Assembly: GCA_024697575.1 (NCBI GenBank)
Contig: JAILFM010000110.1
Location: 1-35,556 of the forward strand
DNA: 35,556 nt
Origin: Clostridiales bacterium
GTDB lineage: Bacteria > Bacillota > Clostridia > Oscillospirales > Acutalibacteraceae
Reading direction: 5' to 3'
Both the position numbers and the translations under genes were made by a program. The notes under the pieces were generated by a model that made no database searches, had not been told where the DNA came from, and worked only from the letters and a program-made list of their open reading frames with translations. This document shows positions 1 to 7,235 of the stretch, piece by piece (position 1 is the first letter of the stretch; every line of letters begins with the position of its first letter).

Positions 1-2
1 TG

Positions 3-1112
3 ATAATAAAAGAAACAGAAAAGGAAAACCATGGTTCTTGGCAGCATCACCGCATTGTCGCTTTCACCGATGACGGCAGTGAAGAAATGAGCTGCGCTAC
101 AATGAATATAATTCCCTCCCGATTTTCGGGCGGTTACATAAATGTAATGACATGGGGAGGCATTGGAACCGCGCCGCAATACCGCCGTCAGGGCTGTGTG
201 AAGAGTTTTTTTGAAAAAAATCTGTCGAGAGCGCGGGAATTTGACGCCGCGTCAAGCCTTTTACACCCGTTTTCATTTTCTTACTACAGACAGTTCGGAT
301 ATGAAAGGGTAAGTGACACCGTTCAGGTGCGCTGCCCGATGAGCGCATTGAGTTTTTTGCCCAGATATCCGGATTTAATACCGTTTACGCCGGATAAAAG
401 CGAAGAAGCGCTCAGCCTGTTTGAAAGATTTTCCAAAAACAGAAACCTGATGTTTAAAAGATTCAACACAGATTTTCTAACCCGCGGCAACCGGAACACA
501 TGGCTTTATTACAGAAGGGGCGAGCTTTGCGGCTATGTCACGCTTGAAGTGTTAAATCACTTTGACGGAATAAATCGTATGATCAGCGATGACCTTGCTG
601 TTTATGAGCTTTGTTTTATCGACCGCGATTCGCTGCTGCACCTGATGTCATTTTTAAGAATGTATGAAGGTCAGCTTGAAACCGTCAAATTCCATGACAT
701 CGGTCCCGTGCCCGAGGTTGACCTGATTTTAAGGCACTATATGCACACCGATTATTCTGTACATCCCGATGTTATGGCAAGAGTCATTGACAGTGAAAAA
801 ATGCTTCTTGCTGCTTCTTACCCTGATGAATACGGCGTTTTCACCGTCAATATCGAAGACTCCCTTAAAGATGTTGCGGGTACATTCAGGGTCTGTTATC
901 AAAACGGAAAATGCGATATTGAAAGATTGAATAATCCTCTTAAAGCCGACCTGACACTTACAGCTCAGCCGTTTGTTAAAATTCTTTACGGCACGGATGA
1001 TTTTAACGCAGAACTTGCTTCGTATATGGACGGAGTGAAGCTTAATAACGACGCCAAAGACTTTTTCAGAGCCTTTCCGAAGCGCATCAACGGTATTTTT
1101 GAACATTTTTGA
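3..1112 (+). CDS. Eis-like GNAT N-acetyltransferase, 5' end cut by window
   Basis: The reading frame is open back to the window edge, so the true start lies upstream; the ATG at 87 in the ORF track is internal. About 369 residues are visible, close to the roughly 400 of the Eis family, so little is missing. The acetyl-CoA binding signature is seen as GIGTAPQYRRQGCVKSFF, followed by SSLLHPFSFSYYRQFGYE, which is typical of Eis-like proteins. The middle resembles a second GNAT fold, and the C-terminus (from about AASYPDEYG to the end) fits the sterol-carrier-like domain of this family. Family members acetylate amines such as aminoglycosides or protein lysines; the substrate here cannot be read from sequence. 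The stop codon touches the Shine-Dalgarno of the next gene, so it probably heads or belongs to the glycyl radical operon. Confidence 0.85.
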   Translation: MIKETEKENHGSWQHHRIVAFTDDGSEEMSCATMNIIPSRFSGGYINVMTWGGIGTAPQYRRQGCVKSFFEKNLSRAREFDAASSLLHPFSFSYYRQFGYERVSDTVQVRCPMSALSFLPRYPDLIPFTPDKSEEALSLFERFSKNRNLMFKRFNTDFLTRGNRNTWLYYRRGELCGYVTLEVLNHFDGINRMISDDLAVYELCFIDRDSLLHLMSFLRMYEGQLETVKFHDIGPVPEVDLILRHYMHTDYSVHPDVMARVIDSEKMLLAASYPDEYGVFTVNIEDSLKDVAGTFRVCYQNGKCDIERLNNPLKADLTLTAQPFVKILYGTDDFNAELASYMDGVKLNNDAKDFFRAFPKRINGIFEHF

Positions 1113-1120
1113 GGTATAAG

Positions 1121-3262
1121 ATGTCAATTACAATGCTTTTAAAAAAAGAGATTGAAGCAAAACCGGCGGGCGTTTTCTGCCCGGATTATTTCAAGGCAAG
1201 AGCATTAAACGATAACAGCAGTCTTTCCGCCGCTGAAAAACGCGGCGAAGCATGCTTTTCTCTCTTTGCATTTTCACCGGCATTTATTTACAAAAATGAC
1301 CTTATCGTCGGCTCCAGGCGACCGATGTTTGTTGATTTACCCGATAAAGAATTAAAAGAATGCACAGAAATATGCGCTGAAACGGGCGAAAGGTGTTTTC
1401 TGACTAACAACGACCATTTTGCCCCTGATTATGCATACATACTAAATCGCGGCATACCGGGCGTTATTGAAGATATTGATAACTCAATCGCCGCATATTC
1501 CTCTCAGAATGGTGAAAAGCGCATTGTTAATCTGCTCTCAATGAAGAAAGCAATGCAGGGTCTTCTCCGTATGATTGGAAAGCACATCGACCTTGCCGAA
1601 CAGCTTAAAGGCGCTGAGGGTTATAATAAAAGCAACCTTGATTTCATTATCGGTAATCTGACAACCCTGTTGCACGGCGTTCCTGACGGGTTTGCATCCG
1701 CTTTGCAGCTTGTCTGGCTTTGCCACACCTGCTTCGGATATGAGGGCAGGTATGCCATGGCGCTTGGAAGGATTGACCAATACCTTTGGGATTTCTTCAA
1801 TAAATCCGTTTCTTCCGGTGAAATAACGGAGAACGAAGCCATTACTTTGCTTGAGAATGTATTTATAAAGATATATGAAAAAAGAGCCTTCGGCGACGGT
1901 GACGATGTTGTCAATATATGCATCGGCGGATCAAACGAAAACGGCGAAAGCTGTGTGAATCAGCTTTCATACAGTGTTCTGAAAGCGGTTAAAAACTGCA
2001 ATGTGCCCGGTCCAAATCTTTCGGCAAGGATTTCGGATTCAACACCCGATGAATTTCTTGATGAATGCCTTGTTTCAATCGGGACGGGTCTTGGCTATCC
2101 GGCGCTGATGAACGACGGGGCAAACATACCTGCCCTGAGCCGCTACGGTTATGACAAAAAAGATGTTTATAACTACTGTATGGTGGGATGTATTGAAAAC
2201 TTCATTCCCGGCAAACAGCCTCCGTGGAGCGACGGCAGGTTTGACACGCCGAGATTTTTTGAATATCTTTTCAATAACGGCAAGGGTATACTTAACGGAA
2301 AGACCTCCGGTATTGACACGGGAAATGTCGGTGAAATAAGCTCAATGCCCGATTTTCTGAAACGGTTTGAACGCCAGATTGCCGACGGTGTAAAAAAATA
2401 CGTCGACAATTTCAACAGAGTCAATACACCGGAAAACCCGGAAGATTTAACATCCCCTTTTCTCTCCTGCTTTGCAAAAGAGTGTATTCAATCCGGTCTT
2501 GACATAAACTGCGGCGGTGCAAAATATTCTTCGGTTCACGGCGCGGCGCTTATGGGCGTTGGCACGGTATGCGACGCGCTCGCGGCAATTGAAAAAACCG
2601 TTTATATTGACCGGTCTTTAACGCTCGATGAAATAAGAGAAGCCCTGCTTTGCAATTTTGAGGGTAAAGAAAACTTAAGACAGACTCTTTTAAATGCGCC
2701 GAAATACGGCAACAACGATGATTTGGTTGACAAATATTCAAAATGGTTCGTTGAATTTCACTTTAAAGAATTTTCAAAATATAAGACCCGTGACGGCGGT
2801 CCGTTTTATATTCTTATGGCAGCCAATACATCCAATATCAGCGCCGGCAAACTGATTGCCGCAACGCCGGACGGAAGGGAGGCGGGCGAACCGCTCTCGG
2901 ACGCGGCTTCACCCACATACGGCAGAGATAAAAGCGGTGTTACTGCCACGCTTCAAAGCGTTGCAAAGCCGGACTACACACTTGTCGCCGGAGGAACAGT
3001 CGTTAACCAAAAGTTTTTGCCAACTATGTTCAGCGGCGAAAACCGTAAAAAGCTGCTCGCGCTAATTAAGGTGTATTTTAAACTCGGCGGTCAGGAAATT
3101 CAGATAAACTCAACTTCTCCCGAAATTCTGAAGGACGCTATGAATCACCCGGAAAATTACAAAAATCTGGTTGTGAGAGTATCCGGATTTTCGGCATTTT
3201 ATGTCACTCTTGACCGTGACGTTCAGCTTGATATTCTGAGCAGAACCCAGCAGGCGGTTTAA
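1121..3262 (+). CDS. Glycyl radical enzyme (PFL-like), substrate unknown
   Basis: A 713-residue member of the pyruvate formate-lyase/glycyl radical superfamily. The radical loop RVSGFSAFY places the radical glycine at about residue 689, near the C-terminus as expected. The active-site cysteine is about residue 357 in MVGCIEN; the Cys-Ile-Glu order (Cys357, Glu359) is the CxE type found in dehydratases, lyases and decarboxylases, not the Cys-Cys pair of true pyruvate formate-lyase. After it comes PGKQPPWSDGRFD, which I cannot tie to a characterised subgroup. The protein is somewhat shorter than the 780-850 residues usual for the eliminase group. I chose ATG 1121 over the TTG at 1109 because GAGG lies 6 bases upstream. 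The activase gene follows after 3 bases. Anaerobic cytoplasmic carbon metabolism is likely; the substrate is not predictable. Confidence 0.9.
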   Translation: MSITMLLKKEIEAKPAGVFCPDYFKARALNDNSSLSAAEKRGEACFSLFAFSPAFIYKNDLIVGSRRPMFVDLPDKELKECTEICAETGERCFLTNNDHFAPDYAYILNRGIPGVIEDIDNSIAAYSSQNGEKRIVNLLSMKKAMQGLLRMIGKHIDLAEQLKGAEGYNKSNLDFIIGNLTTLLHGVPDGFASALQLVWLCHTCFGYEGRYAMALGRIDQYLWDFFNKSVSSGEITENEAITLLENVFIKIYEKRAFGDGDDVVNICIGGSNENGESCVNQLSYSVLKAVKNCNVPGPNLSARISDSTPDEFLDECLVSIGTGLGYPALMNDGANIPALSRYGYDKKDVYNYCMVGCIENFIPGKQPPWSDGRFDTPRFFEYLFNNGKGILNGKTSGIDTGNVGEISSMPDFLKRFERQIADGVKKYVDNFNRVNTPENPEDLTSPFLSCFAKECIQSGLDINCGGAKYSSVHGAALMGVGTVCDALAAIEKTVYIDRSLTLDEIREALLCNFEGKENLRQTLLNAPKYGNNDDLVDKYSKWFVEFHFKEFSKYKTRDGGPFYILMAANTSNISAGKLIAATPDGREAGEPLSDAASPTYGRDKSGVTATLQSVAKPDYTLVAGGTVVNQKFLPTMFSGENRKKLLALIKVYFKLGGQEIQINSTSPEILKDAMNHPENYKNLVVRVSGFSAFYVTLDRDVQLDILSRTQQAV

Positions 3263-3265
3263 AAT

Positions 3266-4036
3266 ATGACACTGAATGTTTCAAATATACAGCATTTTTC
3301 AACCGGCGACGGTGACGGAATAAGAACAACGGTTTTTCTTAAAGGCTGTAACCTTCGCTGCCCGTGGTGCCACAACCCCGAAACAATTTCACCGAAACCG
3401 CAGATTTTAAACTTTAAAGCCGTAAATGAACAGATAGCTTACGGAAAAAGCATGACGGTTGATGAAATTGTCGCCGATATAACTAAAGACGAATTGTTTT
3501 ATGATGAAAGCGGCGGCGGGGTAACAATCAGCGGCGGAGAAGCAATGCTTCAGAGCGACGGATGCGCCGCACTGTCAAAAGAACTTCAAAAAAAGGATAT
3601 TTCCGTGATTATGGACACAGCCGGCTGTGTGCCGTTTGGTGAATTTGAAAAAGTGCGCCCGTTTGTTGACAAATTCTATTACGATTTTAAGACGCCGGAT
3701 AAAGAAAAATACGAGAAAGTTATCAAAGGCAACTTTGACCTTATTCAAAGCAATCTTGAAAAACTGATCAGACTCGGTTCATCTGTCAATGTACGCATAC
3801 CGCTTATCCCCGGATTTAATACTTCAAATGAAGATATTGAAAAATTCAAGGCTTTGCTATTGTCACTGAAGGTAAAAGAAATTGACCTTTTGCCGTTTCA
3901 CCGGCTCGGCGCTTCAAAATACGAGGCAATGGGAAAACAATATCTCTATAGAGATACTCCGGTGTTATCAAAAAATGAAATAAATTCAATTTTTGACGCA
4001 TTTTCGCAAAATTTTTCGGTCAGAATTGAAACATAA
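3266..4036 (+). CDS. Glycyl-radical enzyme activating enzyme (radical SAM)
   Basis: A 256-residue radical SAM protein that would install the glycyl radical on the enzyme encoded just upstream. The cluster motif CNLRCPWC supplies Cys28, Cys32 and Cys35 for the [4Fe-4S] cluster that binds S-adenosylmethionine. Other family marks are FSTGDGDGIRTTVFLKGC at the N-terminus and GGGVTISGGEAM near residue 100. Many activases of the CxE-type enzymes carry an insert with eight cysteines for two extra Fe-S clusters after the HNPE motif. Here HNPETISPKPQ leads after only a short cysteine-free stretch to MTVDEI, so the insert is absent. The Shine-Dalgarno (AGGCGG) lies inside the end of the upstream gene, implying co-translation. 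No terminator was seen before the next gene. Confidence 0.93.
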   Translation: MTLNVSNIQHFSTGDGDGIRTTVFLKGCNLRCPWCHNPETISPKPQILNFKAVNEQIAYGKSMTVDEIVADITKDELFYDESGGGVTISGGEAMLQSDGCAALSKELQKKDISVIMDTAGCVPFGEFEKVRPFVDKFYYDFKTPDKEKYEKVIKGNFDLIQSNLEKLIRLGSSVNVRIPLIPGFNTSNEDIEKFKALLLSLKVKEIDLLPFHRLGASKYEAMGKQYLYRDTPVLSKNEINSIFDAFSQNFSVRIET

Positions 4037-4077
4037 TTGCTTTTTTTCAACACTTATGAACAGTGAGGTGTTATTCT

Positions 4078-5142
4078 ATGCAGGAAAAGAAAAAGGTGAA
4101 TGTACCTCTGGTAATCATTTCACTTGTGGTTATAGGCATCATCGCCGTTTTTTTCACCATAACCCAAAAAATAAAAAACAGCGAAAATACTACCCCGAAT
4201 GTCATTGAAGAAAGCAGCTCCGCCGCCCTCACGCAAACGCCTGAGACGCAAGCCGAAACCCTCGTCGAAACTACCGAAGCGGCAACAACCGCCACGCAAA
4301 CTTCACAAACAGCCGAAGCAACATCAAATTTGCCCGTTGCTGCAAAAGAAACAACAACCGGGAAAAAAGAGGAACCGACGACAGAGAGCATGCAGCAGGT
4401 GCAGGAGGAGATGACTGTCCCCGCTCTTGATGAAAGCGATATGTCAAGCGGTAAAGCGAGCGTTGCAAGCGCGTCAGCGGCAAAGGATTTGCCAAGTGAT
4501 ATGTCTTTTGCAGGCCTTTACAATCAAGGATATGATGTTATCGGTCTTAAAGAATTTATATACAATAACGATATGTCGCCCGATTGCAGGCAAAGAAAAT
4601 ACGGTTACAATAGCGGGTATGACATCGGCGCAAGGCTTATAGATTTTACAATTGACACAGTAAAAATGAAGTTTAACTATGACGGCAAGACATACCGCAT
4701 TCAGCTTTGGAAAGGTCAGTACATCTCCGGCGAAGTCGGCACCGTAGGCGGTGAAGTGGGCATTTATACCAAAGACGGCGAAAACTTCAACGGCGACCAT
4801 TTTAACTGCGCCGCGGAAGGTGACGAGCTCTACCAGGAGATGACAATTCTCTGGGACGAAAACGGCGACGGCAACTATACCTCACAGCTGACAAGGAACT
4901 ACTCCCTGCACTGGTGGCAAACAGGATATGTTGACGGTCAGCTTAAAAACAAACGCGATTCAAAGCCCCTGAAGCTTCTCAGCCACATGACATTCAAAGA
5001 CGAAGAGCAGGCATCGGCATTTTGCCAGGCGCTTGCGAATCAGGGCTTTTCTCAGGTGTCCACCTTTAACCCGACGGGTGCCGACTGTTTTAAACAGCAC
5101 GGCAAGGATGTTATCTATATTTGGCAAAACATAGGGTGTTGA
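4078..5142 (+). CDS. Membrane-anchored DUF4474 protein, copy 1
   Basis: A 354-residue protein that starts with a short charged segment and one hydrophobic stretch (about residues 9-28, VPLVIISLVVIGIIAVFF). A long Thr/Glu/Ala-rich linker follows to about residue 145, then a folded domain resembling DUF4474. The domain shares IQLWKGQY, EVGIYT, the paired Trp of HWWQTGYVDGQL and the closing VIYIWQNI with the two genes that follow, but is clearly more diverged. The layout is that of an N-terminally anchored extracellular domain on a flexible stalk. The start is ATG 4078, with GAGGTG 7 bases upstream, rather than the in-frame GTG at 4063. No terminator separates it from the glycyl radical operon, so read-through is possible. 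The function of DUF4474 is not known to me. Confidence 0.8.
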   Translation: MQEKKKVNVPLVIISLVVIGIIAVFFTITQKIKNSENTTPNVIEESSSAALTQTPETQAETLVETTEAATTATQTSQTAEATSNLPVAAKETTTGKKEEPTTESMQQVQEEMTVPALDESDMSSGKASVASASAAKDLPSDMSFAGLYNQGYDVIGLKEFIYNNDMSPDCRQRKYGYNSGYDIGARLIDFTIDTVKMKFNYDGKTYRIQLWKGQYISGEVGTVGGEVGIYTKDGENFNGDHFNCAAEGDELYQEMTILWDENGDGNYTSQLTRNYSLHWWQTGYVDGQLKNKRDSKPLKLLSHMTFKDEEQASAFCQALANQGFSQVSTFNPTGADCFKQHGKDVIYIWQNIGC

Positions 5143-5167
5143 CAATCAGCCCTATTAGTTGTAATAT
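5139..5167 (+). promoter_or_regulatory. Sigma-A promoter for DUF4474 copies 2 and 3
   Basis: TTGACA (5139-5144), a 17-base spacer and TAATAT (5162-5167) match the housekeeping consensus almost perfectly. The -35 box overlaps the stop codon of DUF4474 copy 1. Transcription should start near 5174, giving a leader of about 44 bases before ATG 5218. Copies 2 and 3 can therefore be expressed apart from copy 1. Confidence 0.8.
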
Positions 5168-5217
5168 AAACTGGTTGTTATTTGATTTGTTAATCAAGTA
5201 AATTTATGGAGGATTCT

Positions 5218-6180
5218 ATGTCAATCAAAAAAATTATCGCCCTTGCGATATCCGCTTCGATTGCAATCTGCGCATCGTGCGTAACCACCGCGGGCATTCG
5301 TTCAGCTACCTTAGATAATGCGGCTCAGCCCGCCGCAGAAACATCGGTTGTCACCGAGAGCGGCGTTGCCGGAGCAAAAACAAACCTTACCCCCGGTGCT
5401 AATTATCTCGCCTCAATAGCAAAAACATCATACAAAAGCAAAAAAACGGCTACTGCATCAAAATCCACAAAAAAGTCGTCTTTTAACCTTAAATCATTGC
5501 TCAACAGTATTGATGTCAGAGAACTGCTTACAGGTCGCCAAGTTTTAGGGTATAAATATTCGCCGGACGGCTACTACTACACCGACGATAAGGAATGCTG
5601 GCAGGCAAACGCCGGCTACAATCTTACATATGATACATTAGCGGGTCTCGGTGCAATGTATATCGACTCCGTTCGTATCCGTTTCACCTATGGCAATAAA
5701 GACTGGATGGTTCAGCTGTGGAAGGGTCAGTACGGCTATCTGTTCGTCGGTGCTGAAATCGGTCTTTACACCGCGCCTAAAGGCACATACAACGCAAATG
5801 ACAAGGGCTCAGTCAACCACTATAACTGCGCCGGCAAAGAAGATTGGCTCAATATGCAGCTTGACTGCTACTGGGCGAAAAATAATGACGGTCATTATGT
5901 CAAACAGTTTACAAGACCGTACGATAAATACTGGTGGGCTACAGGCTTTGTAAAGGGTCAGCTCACAAAATACAGTGCCCCGAGAACAGAGCTTAAAACC
6001 AGGAACCGCATCACTTTCAAGAGCACCGAAATGGCAAACATTTTTGTGAAAGGTCTTAAAAAAGCAGGCTTCAGAAGGTCCGCTTCTGTCAAAGGTCTTG
6101 TTGACGACGGATATTATCAGAACGGCGCCGATGTCTGGGTTCTCTGGTCATCAATCAGCCAGGAAGCATTCGCATCGTAA
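5218..6180 (+). CDS. Exported DUF4474 protein, copy 2
   Basis: A 320-residue protein with an N-terminal signal sequence (KKIIALAISASIAICAS). A Lys/Ser/Thr-rich stretch follows to about residue 105, then a DUF4474-type domain. The domain is rich in Tyr and Trp, with YSPDGYYYTDDK, VQLWKGQYGY, GAEIGLYT and VWVLWSS. By hand alignment the last roughly 210 residues are a little over 80% identical to copy 3, while the N-terminal parts differ. That pattern suggests a recent duplication with a divergent export/linker region. ATG 5218 was chosen over ATG 5206 because GGAGGA (5208-5213) sits directly before it and overlaps the earlier ATG. A cysteine follows the hydrophobic stretch, but the lipobox is not canonical. 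The role is unknown, probably at the cell surface or secreted. Confidence 0.82.
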   Translation: MSIKKIIALAISASIAICASCVTTAGIRSATLDNAAQPAAETSVVTESGVAGAKTNLTPGANYLASIAKTSYKSKKTATASKSTKKSSFNLKSLLNSIDVRELLTGRQVLGYKYSPDGYYYTDDKECWQANAGYNLTYDTLAGLGAMYIDSVRIRFTYGNKDWMVQLWKGQYGYLFVGAEIGLYTAPKGTYNANDKGSVNHYNCAGKEDWLNMQLDCYWAKNNDGHYVKQFTRPYDKYWWATGFVKGQLTKYSAPRTELKTRNRITFKSTEMANIFVKGLKKAGFRRSASVKGLVDDGYYQNGADVWVLWSSISQEAFAS

Positions 6181-6203
6181 TTTAACTGAAACGGAGTATT
6201 GAT

Positions 6204-7172
6204 ATGTCAAAAGGAAAGATAGTTGCTCTTGCAGCCGCTGCGGTTGTCATACTTGCCGCTGCCTGCGCTGCGGTACCTACAATACGAAACCTCACAATGA
6301 AGGAACCGATAACTTTGCAGCCTGATCAGCCGGCGGCAGTTGTTGAAGAGACAACTACTTCTCCGGTTGAAACAACAACCGCTCCGGTCACTCAGCCGGC
6401 TGACAGCGGCGAAAGTGTAACAAGAAAAATATCAAAAGCCGTTAATTCAATTGTCACAACGACAAAAAGCGTAGCCACCACAAGAAATGCCGAAGTATCA
6501 TCCGGCGTTCAGTCCATTCTCGAAGGTGAGCAGATTTTCGGCTATAAATATTCACCAGACGGGTATTACTATACCGACGACAAGGACTGCTGGCAGGCTA
6601 ACACCGGCTATAATCTGATGTATGATAAACTTGCCGGTCTGGGAGCTATGTATATTGACTCTGTTCGCGTCCGTTTCACTTACGGCGGGAAAGACTGGAT
6701 GGTTCAGCTTTGGAAGGGTCAGTACGGCTACCTTCTTGTCGGCGCAGAAATCGGTCTTTACACCGCAAAAGAAGGCACCTATAACCCAAGTGATAAAGGC
6801 TCAGTCAATCACTATGACTGCGCCGGCAGCGAAGACTGGCTTTATATGCAGCTCGACTGCTACTGGGCAAAAAACAACGACGGTCACTATGTCAAAGCGT
6901 TTACAAGACCTTATGCCAGATACTGGTGGCCCACAGGCTTTGTAAAGGGTCAGCTCACAAAGTACACTGCCCCCAGAACAGAGCTTAAAACTAAGAACCG
7001 TATCACATTCAAGAGCACCGAAATGGCTGATTTGTTCGTAAGCGGCTTAAGCAATGCAGGCTTCAAAAAAGCCGGGTCTTCGAGCAGCCTTGTTGACGAC
7101 AGCTATTATCAAAGCGGAGCCGATGTCTGGGTTCTCTGGTCATCGATTAACCAGGAAGCATTCGCATCGTAA
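6204..7172 (+). CDS. Exported DUF4474 protein, copy 3
   Basis: A 322-residue paralogue of the preceding gene, 23 bases downstream, with ACGGAG as Shine-Dalgarno. A hydrophobic N-terminus (KIVALAAAAVVILAAAC) is followed by a Thr/Val/Glu-rich linker to about residue 105. The conserved domain then contains YSPDGYYYTDDK, VQLWKGQYGYL, LDCYWAKNNDGHYVK and YWWPTGFVKGQLTKY. The hydrophobic run ends in AAAC, so a lipid anchor is possible, though the Leu sits at -4 rather than -3. Both copies end in the same QEAFAS tail, and even the DNA there is nearly identical. It shares the promoter at 5139 and ends in a strong terminator at 7183. No function is recognised; binding of a cell-wall or host glycan would fit the aromatic-rich surface but is only a guess. 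Confidence 0.82.
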   Translation: MSKGKIVALAAAAVVILAAACAAVPTIRNLTMKEPITLQPDQPAAVVEETTTSPVETTTAPVTQPADSGESVTRKISKAVNSIVTTTKSVATTRNAEVSSGVQSILEGEQIFGYKYSPDGYYYTDDKDCWQANTGYNLMYDKLAGLGAMYIDSVRVRFTYGGKDWMVQLWKGQYGYLLVGAEIGLYTAKEGTYNPSDKGSVNHYDCAGSEDWLYMQLDCYWAKNNDGHYVKAFTRPYARYWWPTGFVKGQLTKYTAPRTELKTKNRITFKSTEMADLFVSGLSNAGFKKAGSSSSLVDDSYYQSGADVWVLWSSINQEAFAS

Positions 7173-7182
7173 ATAGTTTTAA

Positions 7183-7223
7183 ATATCAAAGCAGGGCGTC
7201 GTTTCGATGCCCTGCTTTGATAT
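7183..7223. terminator. Bidirectional intrinsic terminator
   Basis: A perfect 15-base inverted repeat (ATATCAAAGCAGGGC with its complement) separated by 11 bases lies between two convergent genes. T-rich sequence follows on both sides, so it can end the DUF4474 transcript on the + strand and the ceramidase-like transcript on the - strand. Confidence 0.9.
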
Positions 7224-7235
7224 TATCTGATTTTA

